Assembly: GCA_018242295.1 (NCBI GenBank)
Contig: JAFECE010000011.1
Coordinates: forward strand, 744,001-808,000
DNA: 64,000 nucleotides
Reading direction: 5' to 3'
From: Pseudomonadota bacterium
GTDB lineage: Bacteria > Pseudomonadota > Alphaproteobacteria > Rhizobiales > Hyphomicrobiaceae
Shown here: piece after piece, positions 53,894 to 62,551 of the stretch
How positions within the stretch are numbered: the first letter of the stretch is position 1
How the letters are laid out: every line of letters starts with the position of its first letter
The notes under the pieces: generated by a model
The model's input: only the letters and a program-made list of their open reading frames with translations
What the model was told of the DNA's origin: nothing
Database searches by the model: none
Program-made: the position numbers and the translations under genes

Positions 53894-54478
53894 CTACTTG
53901 CGCGCCAGGACTTCTTTGCGCGCAGCGGCTGGCAACATGCGGGACAGCGTGTTGTCCTTATAGGCGTAGTGGTGCGCCAGCGCGGCGAATGCGTGCAAGC
54001 CGATAATGAAATAGAGCGCGTTGCCGATGAACTCGTGCGCGTCCTTCAGAGTGCGCGCGAAGTCTTTGTTCTCGCCGATGAGGTAGGGAAGCTCGAGCCC
54101 GAAAAAGGGAGCGGGGCGGCCTGCGGCGTTCGACATCAGCCAGCCGAGCAACGGCATCGCCACCATCGCAGCATAGAGCGCGGCGTGGGTGAGATGGGCG
54201 ATGCCCGTCTGCCAAGCTGGCGGAACTGGGATGATCCGTGGTGCGACGATGCGGGTCCGCAGCAGGATGCGGACGATGACCAGGAGCAGGATCGTGATCC
54301 CGAGCGACTTGTGGAGCAGCATGAGCTGGTCGCGCGTCGGGTCGCCCTTCGGAAAGGATTCGTGGAACTCGACGGCGGCGAACACCGCGACGAAGGCCAG
54401 TGCCGTAAACCAGTGCAGAGCGACGAGGGCCGGCGGGTACGCGTTCGCTTCGGTGGATGGTTCAATGGCTACGGTCAC
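53894..54478 (-). CDS. Cytochrome b561 family protein
   Basis: 194 residues with four membrane helices. Conserved His residues for two haems lie in YPPALVALHWFTALAFVAVF, LMLLHKSLGITILLLVIVRI, and YFIIGLHAFAALAHHYAYKD, as in bacterial di-haem b561 proteins. It moves electrons from the quinone pool or oxidises superoxide in the cytoplasmic membrane. The GTG start at 54478 follows GGGGAGAAG by six bases; the upstream open frame has no site. Confidence 0.92.
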   Translation of the reverse strand: MTVAIEPSTEANAYPPALVALHWFTALAFVAVFAAVEFHESFPKGDPTRDQLMLLHKSLGITILLLVIVRILLRTRIVAPRIIPVPPAWQTGIAHLTHAALYAAMVAMPLLGWLMSNAAGRPAPFFGLELPYLIGENKDFARTLKDAHEFIGNALYFIIGLHAFAALAHHYAYKDNTLSRMLPAAARKEVLARK

Positions 54479-54721
54479 GCAATCTTCTCCCCGGGAAATG
54501 CTTCGGATGTGAACTTGTGGCAGTTTCTGAACGAGTTTTGCGACCGTTATCCGTTGGAATTGGACGAAAATTGCCGCAGACGGCCGGTTTTGTTGCTGAT
54601 GCCTGGCCGCGTTCCTGGCCGCGGCGGCGGAACGGCTTGATTTTCGGGAACCAGATCGGTTATTCACCCCTCGATTGAATTGTTGGACCGGATGGGTCCC
54701 ACGGATCGGACTTTTGCCTTC

Positions 54722-54850
54722 ATGGCGCGCGCGACCGGCATTGCTGCAACTTTGGCGTTTGCTACGAGCAACCGCGGCGGCACCCTCGCGCCTAAGTTCC
54801 TATTTTCGCTGCTCCTTAGCCTTCTCCTTACCGGCCCCTGGGCCGCATGA
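54722..54850 (+). CDS. Leucine-rich leader peptide upstream of leuA
   Basis: A 42-codon frame ends 108 bases before the leuA ATG. Codons 27-36 read LFSLLLSLLL, seven leucines in ten residues. The last codons (Thr-Gly-Pro-Trp-Ala-Ala) overlap the 5' arm of a stem. An in-frame ATG also occurs at 54692, giving 52 residues. The arrangement is that of an amino acid attenuator: ribosome stalling at leucine codons would change pairing downstream. The exact start is not certain and no strong ribosome site is visible. Confidence 0.65.
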   Translation: MARATGIAATLAFATSNRGGTLAPKFLFSLLLSLLLTGPWAA

Positions 54851-54883
54851 CGCCCGGCCGTCGCCGGGTTCGTGCCCAGGGGA
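54834..54883 (+). promoter_or_regulatory. Attenuator-like stem structure before leuA
   Basis: CCCCTGGGC (54835-54843), within the end of the leader ORF, pairs perfectly with GCCCAGGGG (54874-54882). An inner stem CCCGGC / GCCGGG lies at 54853-54868. A competing short hairpin GGCC...GGCC at 54833-54844 is also possible. No T run follows, so the mechanism might be control of translation or a Rho-type event and not intrinsic termination. Confidence 0.5.
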
Positions 54884-54958
54884 TCAGACGGCCACCAAAT
54901 AGAGCTTGATAGCGCTCGCGGCAGACCCAAGAGTCGCCCGGCAAAGGATGAAAAAGCG

Positions 54959-56539
54959 ATGACTTCCGAAATCAAGAACGCGCCGGCAGCGCCGAAGCGC
55001 GAAGCCGACAAGATCATAATTTTTGATACAACCTTACGCGACGGCGAGCAGTGCCCCGGCGCGACGATGACGTTCGAGGAGAAGCTGCAGGTTGCCGAGC
55101 TTCTCGATGCAATGGGTGTCGACGTGATCGAGGCCGGTTTCCCGATTGCGTCGGATGGCGACTTCGAGGCGGTGACGGAGATCGCCAAACTCGCGAAGCA
55201 ATCGGTCATCTGCGGTTTGGCACGGGCGAACTTCAACGATATCGACCGCGCGGGCGAAGCGATCAAGCCAGCGAAGCGCGGCCGTATTCATACGTTCATC
55301 GGCACGTCGCCGCTGCATCGCCAGCATCAGCTGCAGCTGACGCAGGAACAGGTTTATGAGCGGGTCGTCGCGTCGGTAACGCGGGCGCGCGGCTATACCG
55401 ACGATGTCGAGTGGAGCGCGATGGACGCGACGCGCACCGAGCACGATTATCTCTGCCGGGTCGTGGAAGCGGCGATCAAGGCGGGCGCGACGACGATCAA
55501 TATTCCCGATACGGTCGGCTACGCGCTGCCGGAAGAGTATTTCGACCTCATCACGATGCTGAAGACGCGCGTCCCTGGCATGGACAAGGTCATCATCTCG
55601 ACCCACTGCCACGACGACCTGGGCCTGGCGGTCGCCAACTCGCTGGCCGGCGTTCGGGCGGGTGCGCGGCAGATCGAATGCACGATCAATGGCCTTGGCG
55701 AGCGGGCGGGCAATGCCGCGCTCGAAGAGATCGTGATGGCCATTCGCACGCGTCACGATCTGCTGCCGCACGATACGGGCATCAAGTCCGAAATGCTGTC
55801 GCGGGCATCGAGGCTCGTTTCGGCGGTGACGAACTTCCCAGTACAGTACAACAAGGCGATCGTCGGCCGGAACGCGTTTGCGCACGAGAGCGGGATTCAT
55901 CAGGACGGCGTGCTGAAGAATACCGAGACTTACGAGATCATGACGCCGGAATCCGTCGGCGTCGGAAAATCGTCGCTCGTCATGGGCAAGCATTCCGGGC
56001 GCGCGGCGTTCAAGTCCAAGCTCAAGGAGCTCGGCTACACGCTCGGCGACAACGCGATGGAGGATGCCTTCAACCGGTTCAAGGCGCTCGCCGACCGGAA
56101 GAAGCACATCTACGACGAAGACATCGAAGCGCTTGTCGACGACGGCATGGCGCACATGAACGACCGGGTGAAGGTTACGGCCTTGACCGTGATCGCCGGT
56201 ACGATGGGGCCGCAATCGGCGACGCTGACGCTTGATGTCGACGGGCAGTCAAAAACAGTGCAGAGCGCCGGCAACGGGCCGGTCGATGCAACCTTCAATG
56301 CGATCAAGCTGCTGTTCCCGCATAATGCGCGTCTCGATCTTTATCAGGTGCACGCGGTGACGGAGGGCACCGATGCGCAAGCGGAAGTTTCGGTGCGTCT
56401 CGAGGAGGATGGCCGTATAGCAACCGGCCGGGCCGCCGATCCCGATACGCTCGTCGCCTCCGCCCGGGCATTTGTCGCGGCGCTGAACAAGCTTGTCGTC
56501 AAGCGGCAGAAAACCGCCCAGGCGCAGCAGGCGGTCTAG
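54959..56539 (+). CDS. leuA: 2-isopropylmalate synthase
   Basis: 526 residues. It condenses acetyl-CoA with 2-oxoisovalerate, the first step for leucine. The catalytic core has IIIFDTTLRDGEQCPGATMT near residue 20, the VIEAGFPIASDGDFEAVTEI segment and the metal-binding STHCHDDLGLAVANSLAGVR. The C-terminal regulatory domain (ITVIAGTMGPQSATL-like LTVIAGTMGPQSATLTLDVD) binds leucine for feedback inhibition. The start at ATG 54959 follows AAAGGAT. A leucine-rich leader ORF precedes it. Confidence 0.98.
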   Translation: MTSEIKNAPAAPKREADKIIIFDTTLRDGEQCPGATMTFEEKLQVAELLDAMGVDVIEAGFPIASDGDFEAVTEIAKLAKQSVICGLARANFNDIDRAGEAIKPAKRGRIHTFIGTSPLHRQHQLQLTQEQVYERVVASVTRARGYTDDVEWSAMDATRTEHDYLCRVVEAAIKAGATTINIPDTVGYALPEEYFDLITMLKTRVPGMDKVIISTHCHDDLGLAVANSLAGVRAGARQIECTINGLGERAGNAALEEIVMAIRTRHDLLPHDTGIKSEMLSRASRLVSAVTNFPVQYNKAIVGRNAFAHESGIHQDGVLKNTETYEIMTPESVGVGKSSLVMGKHSGRAAFKSKLKELGYTLGDNAMEDAFNRFKALADRKKHIYDEDIEALVDDGMAHMNDRVKVTALTVIAGTMGPQSATLTLDVDGQSKTVQSAGNGPVDATFNAIKLLFPHNARLDLYQVHAVTEGTDAQAEVSVRLEEDGRIATGRAADPDTLVASARAFVAALNKLVVKRQKTAQAQQAV

Positions 56540-56741
56540 AAGAATAGAACGAGTTTTCGCTTAATTTGGCGGGGTGGCGTGCGGGAGCACTGTGCGCTAC
56601 CCGCGTCCATCTGGCGGAATATGGAAAGGGGCAGCCGTAAGTTAACATTCGCGCGGAAGCCTTGCTTTGGACGTGGCGGCATTCTTGTATAACGCCGTCC
56701 GCTTTATTAGCTCGGCGGCAGAGAGTAGGCCAGGTTCGCGA

Positions 56742-57782
56742 ATGTTCGGTTTAGGCTTCAGCAACGTCCTCTCCGACAACATTGCTATCGATCTCGGCAC
56801 CGCGAACACGCTCGTTTACGTGGAGGGGCGGGGCGTCATCATCAATGAGCCGTCGGTCGTCGCCATTCGGTCGCGCGGCGGTGTCCGCGATGTTCTGGCC
56901 GTCGGCGAGAAAGCAAAGCAGATGCTCGGCCGGACACCGGAAAGCATCGAGACAATCCGGCCGCTCAGAGACGGCGTGATTGCCGATTTCATCGCCACGG
57001 AAGAAATGCTGCGCCAGTTCATCGGCCGCACGAAATCGCTCATCGAATTCATTCGTCCGCGGATCTTGGTTTGCGTGCCGGCCGGTGCGACGCCGGTGGA
57101 GCGGCGCGCGGTTTACGAGACGGCGCTGTCAGCCGGTGCGCGCAAAGTGTTTCTCGTCGAGGAGCCGGTGGCGGCCGCGATCGGAGCCGGGTTGCCGATC
57201 GACGAGCCCAAGGGATCGATGGTCGTCGATATCGGCGGCGGGACGACGGATGTTGCGGTTCTGTCGCTTGGCGGCGTGGTGCAGGCGCGCTCGATCCGCT
57301 GCGGCGGCAATGCGATGGATGACGCCATCGTCCGTTACGTCCGGCGCAAGCACCAGCTGGTGATCGGCGAGGCGAATGCCGAACGCATCAAGATCGAGGC
57401 TGGATCGGCGTCGCGCATCATTAACGGCGAAACGGCGGAAATCGTCATTCGCGGCCGGGAGATGAAGGAAGGCAAGGCGAAGACGGTCGTTCTTGGACCG
57501 CACGATATTGCAGAGGCGCTCGAAGGAACCGTCGAGCAGATCGCGGAATTCATTCAGCATACGATCGAGGATCTGCCGCCGGAGATTTCGACGGATATCT
57601 GCGAGCGCGGCATTTATCTTTCTGGCGGCGGCGCGAAGCTGACGAAACTCGACGAGGAGCTCGAACGCAGGGTCGGCGTCAAAATTCATTTACCCGAAGT
57701 TCCGGAGCAATGCGTCATTACGGGAACAGCGGCAATACTGCGAACGCTCAAAGAGCGTGAGCATCTTTTGATCAGACCCTGA
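56742..57782 (+). CDS. mreB: Rod shape-determining protein MreB
   Basis: 346 residues of bacterial actin. MFGLGFSNVLSDNIAIDLGT followed by ANTLVYVEGRGVIINEPSVV is the phosphate 1 region; later GSMVVDIGGGTTDVAVLSLG and the final IYLSGGGAKLTKLDEELERR are the nucleotide-binding parts. Filaments on the inner membrane guide the elongation complex. ATG 56742 is the family start; the open frame begins upstream at 56667. First gene of the mre operon. Confidence 0.98.
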   Translation: MFGLGFSNVLSDNIAIDLGTANTLVYVEGRGVIINEPSVVAIRSRGGVRDVLAVGEKAKQMLGRTPESIETIRPLRDGVIADFIATEEMLRQFIGRTKSLIEFIRPRILVCVPAGATPVERRAVYETALSAGARKVFLVEEPVAAAIGAGLPIDEPKGSMVVDIGGGTTDVAVLSLGGVVQARSIRCGGNAMDDAIVRYVRRKHQLVIGEANAERIKIEAGSASRIINGETAEIVIRGREMKEGKAKTVVLGPHDIAEALEGTVEQIAEFIQHTIEDLPPEISTDICERGIYLSGGGAKLTKLDEELERRVGVKIHLPEVPEQCVITGTAAILRTLKEREHLLIRP

Positions 57783-57823
57783 CCCCTTTTCGTGTAGCGG
57801 GTCGAGAGCGGCGGACAAGCGGC

Positions 57824-58774
57824 ATGACGCGGCTCAAGGATCATAATCTCTTTCTTCGGCGCACGGATGGTGTGGCGCCGGGAAAGCGCATGCGTCCGGT
57901 GCTGTTGCTACTGGTATTCGCGGCATCCGGTTTGCTGCTTCTCAGCCGTCTCGATCATAGCATGCTGGGCGATGTGCGATGGCGCGCCGCTTCGTGGCTG
58001 ACGCCGGTATTGCAGGGTGCGATGATCCCGGCTCAGCCCGTCCGCGAGATCGGGCGATCGATATCGACGCAAGTTGACCTTGGGAACGAACTCGAGCGGC
58101 TCAGGCAGGAAAATCAAAAGCTCGAAAGCTGGAAGTGGCGGGCACAACAACTCGAAGGGAAGGTTGCTGATCTCGAAGCGCTCGCAAAGGTCGTGCCCGA
58201 GCAGAAGCTCGATTTCGTCACGAGCCGCGTCATCTCGGATGCAAGCGGCGCGTTCGTGCGCAGCGTAACGATCGATGCCGGACGCGGGCGAAACGTGAAA
58301 GAGGGCTATCCCGTCGTCAACGCCGACGGGCTTGTCGGCAGGATCGTCGATGTTGCCCCGGATGCGGCGCGCGTGCTGCTTGCGACCGATCTCAACAGCC
58401 GGATTCCCGTTCGGATTGGGCCCAATGCCGTGCGCGGAATTCTTGCGGGGGACAACAGCTCGCGTCCGAAGCTGATCTACATTCCGGACGACGCCAATAT
58501 CGCCATCGGCGACGATGTGGCGACGTCGGGCACGGGTGGGGTCTTTCCAGCTGGGCTTCGTCTCGGCGCCGTTGCGGGCAGCCTCTCGGAGCCGCGCGTT
58601 GCGTTGCGCGCCGATCTCGACCGGCTGGATTACGTAAGCGTGCTTTTTTTCGCCGATCCGTTTCACGATCTCACCGACGAGCTTTCGAACCGGAAAACTG
58701 CGGGAGAGGTGAACAACACCGCTTCGCCGCCTAATGCTTCGCTTGGCAATGCTTCGCCGGGGAAAGCCAAATGA
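57824..58774 (+). CDS. mreC: Rod shape-determining protein MreC
   Basis: 316 residues: a cytosolic start, one membrane helix (PVLLLLVFAASGLLLLSRLD), a coiled coil (ELERLRQENQKLESWKWRAQ) and the periplasmic beta domain (VTSRVISDASGAFVRSVTID, GVFPAGLRLGAVAG). It links MreB and MreD to PBP2. It lies 41 bases after mreB, and its stop overlaps the mreD start by four bases. A low-complexity Ala/Asn/Ser tail ends the protein. Confidence 0.96.
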   Translation: MTRLKDHNLFLRRTDGVAPGKRMRPVLLLLVFAASGLLLLSRLDHSMLGDVRWRAASWLTPVLQGAMIPAQPVREIGRSISTQVDLGNELERLRQENQKLESWKWRAQQLEGKVADLEALAKVVPEQKLDFVTSRVISDASGAFVRSVTIDAGRGRNVKEGYPVVNADGLVGRIVDVAPDAARVLLATDLNSRIPVRIGPNAVRGILAGDNSSRPKLIYIPDDANIAIGDDVATSGTGGVFPAGLRLGAVAGSLSEPRVALRADLDRLDYVSVLFFADPFHDLTDELSNRKTAGEVNNTASPPNASLGNASPGKAK

Positions 58775-59286
58775 GGTCGCTCCGCCTATTGATGCCGATC
58801 ATTTCCGTCGCGGTACTGACACTCGCGGCGGCGCTGCCGTGGGGCTTGGCGGCGGAAGATCGTTTCGTGTTGCCGCTCTTGCCGGTGATCGCGATCTATC
58901 AATGGACGCTCGACCCCGATGCGTGGCTGCCGGAGTGGGCGATCTTCATCGCGGGCCTGACGCTCGATGTGCTGACGCAAGGCCCTCTCGGCTATTGGGT
59001 GCTCGTCTATTTGTTCACGTACATCGTCGCGCTCTTCGCATCGCGCGCGCGGACAGAGACCGCCGCTGGCAGAATGGCGCTGCTTGCCGCCGCGATCGTC
59101 GCGGTGACGGGCTTTTCGTGGATGCTGGCGTCGCTCTATTTTCTGCAGCTGCTTGACTGGCAGCCCTATGCGCGGAGCACCCTGATCACCATAGTTGCCG
59201 CCATCGTGCTCGTGCCGTTGCTCGGCGTTCTCCGCTTCCGGTCTAGATCGGCCCGGGGCATCCGTCTGACGCGAGGCAGCGGATGA
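58771..59286 (+). CDS. mreD: Rod shape-determining protein MreD
   Basis: 171 residues with five to six membrane helices (LLMPIISVAVLTLAAALPWG, FVLPLLPVIAIYQWTLDPDA, FIAGLTLDVLTQGPLGYWVL). This matches MreD size and layout; a DxxxxGPLG motif is visible. It overlaps mreC and mrdA by four bases at each end (ATGA). Confidence 0.92.
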   Translation: MRSLRLLMPIISVAVLTLAAALPWGLAAEDRFVLPLLPVIAIYQWTLDPDAWLPEWAIFIAGLTLDVLTQGPLGYWVLVYLFTYIVALFASRARTETAAGRMALLAAAIVAVTGFSWMLASLYFLQLLDWQPYARSTLITIVAAIVLVPLLGVLRFRSRSARGIRLTRGSG

Positions 59287-61085
59287 CGGATGTGTTGGAT
59301 GGGGACGAGCGCGGGCGAGGGGATCAGTTTACGCGGCGAAGCTTGCTGCTCGGCGGTGTGCAGGCGGCGGGTTTAGGCCTTGTCGGCTGGCGGGTATTCG
59401 ATCTGCAGGTGATCGGTGCGCGCCGCTATGGGCCACTTGCCGAAGATAACCGCATCAATCTGCAGGTGCTGGCGCCGAAGCGGGGACGCATTTTCGATGC
59501 TTACGGCCGCCTGCTCGCTGACAACGAGCAGGTCTTTCGGGTCATGATTACACCGGGTCTTGCAAAGAATCCCAGCGGCGTGCTTCGGCGCGTCAGCCGC
59601 ATCGTGCCGCTGTCGGACGACGAGATCGCGAAGATCGTCGCGCGGGCGCGCAAGCAGGGACGCTACGTTCCGACGACGATCGCTTCCGACTTGAGCTTCG
59701 AACAGGTAGCGCAGCTCAATCTCTTCGCGCCGAGCCTCCCCGGCATCGCCACGGATTTCGCGCTGCGCCGCCGATATCACGATGGACCTGCACTCAGTCA
59801 TGTCGTCGGCTACGTCGGAAGCGTCGAACGGTTCGCCATCAATGACGACGCGGTCGCAAGACTTCCTGAAATGCGTATCGGCAAGGGCGGCGCCGAACTC
59901 GGATTCGACGGCGAGCTGCGCGGCACGGGCGGCATTCAGAAGGTCGAAGTCGATGCGCGCGGACGTATCATCCGCAATCTTGAAACGGTCGAGCCGGTTG
60001 GGGGCCGGGACGTGACGCTCACGGTCGATTCCGAGCTGCAGCGGCTCGTCTCGGACCGGATGCAACGGGAAGGCCGCGCAGCGGCGGTGATGCTGGACAT
60101 TGCGACCGGTGGCATCGTCGTCATGGCATCGGTTCCGGGTTTCGATGCGGGCGCGATTGCGGGCGGCATCGCGGGCGCGGACTGGCAGAAGCTCGTGCAG
60201 TCGGAAGACAAGCCGCTGCTCAATCGCGCGATCGCCGGACAATATGCGCCGGGATCGGCGTTCATGGTTGTGACGGCGCTTGCAGGTCTCGATGCCGGCG
60301 TTCTTTCGCAGGGCGAACGCATTCAATGCGATGGGCACTATGCGTATCGCGGCGAAGTCTACCGTTGCTCGAAGCACGACGGTCACGGGAGCCTGTCGGT
60401 GCACGAGGCGATCCGATCGTCTTGCGAAGTGTTCTTCTGCGAGGTGGCGAGCCGTTTGGGGATCACACGGATCGCGGCGGCGGCTCGCGCGATGGGGCTC
60501 GGTGGGACGTCGAACGTCGGGCTCGGCGAAGAGAAGGCCGGGCTGGTTCCGGATCCGGATTGGAAGCGCGGCAATCTCAATGCGTCGTGGCTCGGCGGCG
60601 AGACGCTGCTGACGGGCCTCGGGCAAGGCTACATGCAGGCGACGCCGTTGCAACTCGCGGTGATGGCGGCTCGCATCGCCAGCGGACGGGCTGTCGTTCC
60701 GGTCGTCGGGAAGCGCGCGGGCGCTCCGGAATTTCAGCGGTTGCCATTCGGAGTAGAGAGTTTCGACGCCATTCGTAAAGGCATGGCCGCCGTCGTCAAC
60801 GACGAGAACGGAAGCGCCAACGAGGCCAAGCTCGGCGCGGGGAAACCAATGGTGGCAGGCAAGTCCGGCGGGTCGAAAGTCTTCGCCGGCTTCGAACCGG
60901 CGGAGGCGCCGCGCTATGCGATAGCGACCGTCATCGAGCGTGGCGGAGACGGCAACGCGACTGCCGCGCTGCTCGCGCGCGACATTCTCAATCTCGCCGT
61001 CGATCGCGCCGGTCCCGCCCACGGCGATATTCCCCCGGGTGGCGGCGTTGTTCCGGCGACGAACTACGGTGAGAAGGCGGGATGA
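59283..61085 (+). CDS. mrdA: Penicillin-binding protein 2 homolog with altered active site
   Basis: 600 residues with the PBP2 layout: basic N-terminus, one membrane helix (LLLGGVQAAGLGLVGWRVFD), dimerisation region (LAPKRGRIFDAYGRLLADNE), and transpeptidase domain. The catalytic box, normally S-T-F-K, reads YAPGSAFM, with Ser325 present but Lys328 replaced by Met. The second box is SCE (380-382, usual SxN or SxD), and the third is KSGG (527-530, usual KTGT). About 25-30 residues normally after KTGT are absent. The frame is otherwise intact and overlaps mreD and rodA. PBP2 normally cross-links wall strands and activates RodA; cross-linking here is doubtful. Confidence 0.93.
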   Translation: MTDVLDGDERGRGDQFTRRSLLLGGVQAAGLGLVGWRVFDLQVIGARRYGPLAEDNRINLQVLAPKRGRIFDAYGRLLADNEQVFRVMITPGLAKNPSGVLRRVSRIVPLSDDEIAKIVARARKQGRYVPTTIASDLSFEQVAQLNLFAPSLPGIATDFALRRRYHDGPALSHVVGYVGSVERFAINDDAVARLPEMRIGKGGAELGFDGELRGTGGIQKVEVDARGRIIRNLETVEPVGGRDVTLTVDSELQRLVSDRMQREGRAAAVMLDIATGGIVVMASVPGFDAGAIAGGIAGADWQKLVQSEDKPLLNRAIAGQYAPGSAFMVVTALAGLDAGVLSQGERIQCDGHYAYRGEVYRCSKHDGHGSLSVHEAIRSSCEVFFCEVASRLGITRIAAAARAMGLGGTSNVGLGEEKAGLVPDPDWKRGNLNASWLGGETLLTGLGQGYMQATPLQLAVMAARIASGRAVVPVVGKRAGAPEFQRLPFGVESFDAIRKGMAAVVNDENGSANEAKLGAGKPMVAGKSGGSKVFAGFEPAEAPRYAIATVIERGGDGNATAALLARDILNLAVDRAGPAHGDIPPGGGVVPATNYGEKAG

Positions 61086-62221
61086 TGGAAACCTTATTCG
61101 CTACGCGCAGCACCTTCGGCCGGCCGCTTCGCCTCAGCGAGAAGCTGTGGCGCATCAACTGGCCCCTCTTGCTGACAGCCTCTCTGCTGGCGGGCATCGG
61201 AACGGCGACGCTTTATTCCGTCTCCGGCGGTTCGTTTCAGCCTTGGGCCGAGCGGCATACGCTCCGCTTCCTCATCATGCTCGGCATCGTCGTCGCCATG
61301 GCGCTCGTCCGGCTGGATGTGTGGATGAGGCTCGCTTATCCCGCGTATCTCGTGGCGCTTCTGATGCTGGCGCTCGTGCCGTTCATAGGCTCGGAAGCGC
61401 TCGGCGCGAAACGGTGGATCGATGCCGGTCCAATCTCCTTTCAGCCGTCGGAGCTGATGAAACTCGCGCTCGTCGCGGCGCTGGCGCGCTTCTATTTTCA
61501 AGTGCTGCCAGAAAAAGTTGGCAAACCGCTGTTTATCTTGCTGCCGCTTCTCATCATCGGCGTGCCGGTTTTCCTGACCATGCAGCAGCCCGATCTCGGA
61601 TCGGCCGCACTGTTCGTTGCGCTGGGTTTGTCGCTGATGTTTCTCGCCGGCGTGCCGCTTCGCTACTTCGCGCTTGGCGGTTTGCTCGCCCTCGCGTCGC
61701 TGCCTGTGATCTGGTCGGGAATGCACGACTATCAGAAGCGGCGCGTCGAAGTGTTTCTCAATCCCGGCATGGATCCGCTTGGCGCGGGCTATCACATCAC
61801 GCAGTCGAAGATCGCGCTCGGAGCGGGCGGCGTTGCGGGAAAGGGGTTCATGCAGGGCACGCAGAGCCAGCTCGATTTTGTCCCTGAGAAACATACGGAC
61901 TTCATCGCGAGCATCATCGGCGAGGAGTGGGGGTTCACCGGGATGCTGTTTTTGATCGCGGTCTATGGGCTGCTCATCCTGATGATGATGCTGATGGCGC
62001 AGCGGTGCGAGAACCACTTCGCCCGGCTCGCCATCGCGGGTTCGGCAATGACCTTCTTCCTCTATGTCTTTATCAACCTGGCCATGATCACGGGGCTGGT
62101 GCCCGTCGTCGGTATTCCGCTGCCGCTCGTCTCGTATGGCGGCACATCGATGACGACGCTGATGATCGGGCTCGGGGTCGCCATGTCGGCCTATGTGCAC
62201 GGCCGGAACGGCAGGGGTTGA
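61082..62221 (+). CDS. rodA: RodA, SEDS peptidoglycan glycosyltransferase
   Basis: 379 residues, about ten membrane helices. Conserved SEDS parts are all present: AKRWIDAGPISFQPSELMKL, MQQPDLGSAALFVALGLSLM, FVPEKHTDFIASIIGEEWGF with the catalytic Asp, and GIPLPLVSYGGTSMTTLMIG. It polymerises lipid II for side-wall elongation and needs PBP2 as its activator. It overlaps mrdA by four bases and closes the operon. Confidence 0.96.
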   Translation: MMETLFATRSTFGRPLRLSEKLWRINWPLLLTASLLAGIGTATLYSVSGGSFQPWAERHTLRFLIMLGIVVAMALVRLDVWMRLAYPAYLVALLMLALVPFIGSEALGAKRWIDAGPISFQPSELMKLALVAALARFYFQVLPEKVGKPLFILLPLLIIGVPVFLTMQQPDLGSAALFVALGLSLMFLAGVPLRYFALGGLLALASLPVIWSGMHDYQKRRVEVFLNPGMDPLGAGYHITQSKIALGAGGVAGKGFMQGTQSQLDFVPEKHTDFIASIIGEEWGFTGMLFLIAVYGLLILMMMLMAQRCENHFARLAIAGSAMTFFLYVFINLAMITGLVPVVGIPLPLVSYGGTSMTTLMIGLGVAMSAYVHGRNGRG

Positions 62222-62341
62222 GACAAGAGGGCGTGTTTTCCCCGGAAACGCCAGCAAAATCGGGCTTCATTTCAATGGGGTGTGATAGTTTGGGCGAGGG
62301 GGTGGACAGAGCCTTCGGCCGATGCTATTCGCTCCGTCCAA

Positions 62342-62361
62342 GGGGCCCGTATTCGGGCCCC
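62342..62361 (+). terminator. Hairpin after the mre operon
   Basis: GGGGCCCG, loop TATT, CGGGCCCC is a perfect 8-bp stem; only TTCGCC follows, so termination is likely but the T run is weak. It stands 120 bases past rodA and before the tRNA gene. Confidence 0.6.
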
Positions 62362-62414
62362 TTCGCCGTCCTTTGGAGCCGCTCGGTTCCCGTAGTTAGG
62401 CCGGCGATTGGTAC

Positions 62415-62490
<76 letters not shown>

Positions 62491-62551
62491 AATCTTTCAA
62501 TGATATACGCAGCTTTGTCCTTTCCGGTTTTACACTTTTCCGGGGCCGGTT

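Noticed and set aside
54664-55266. A 200-codon minus frame across the leuA leader.
   Set aside because: The plus strand carries leuA and a leucine-rich leader; the minus frame shows no domain.
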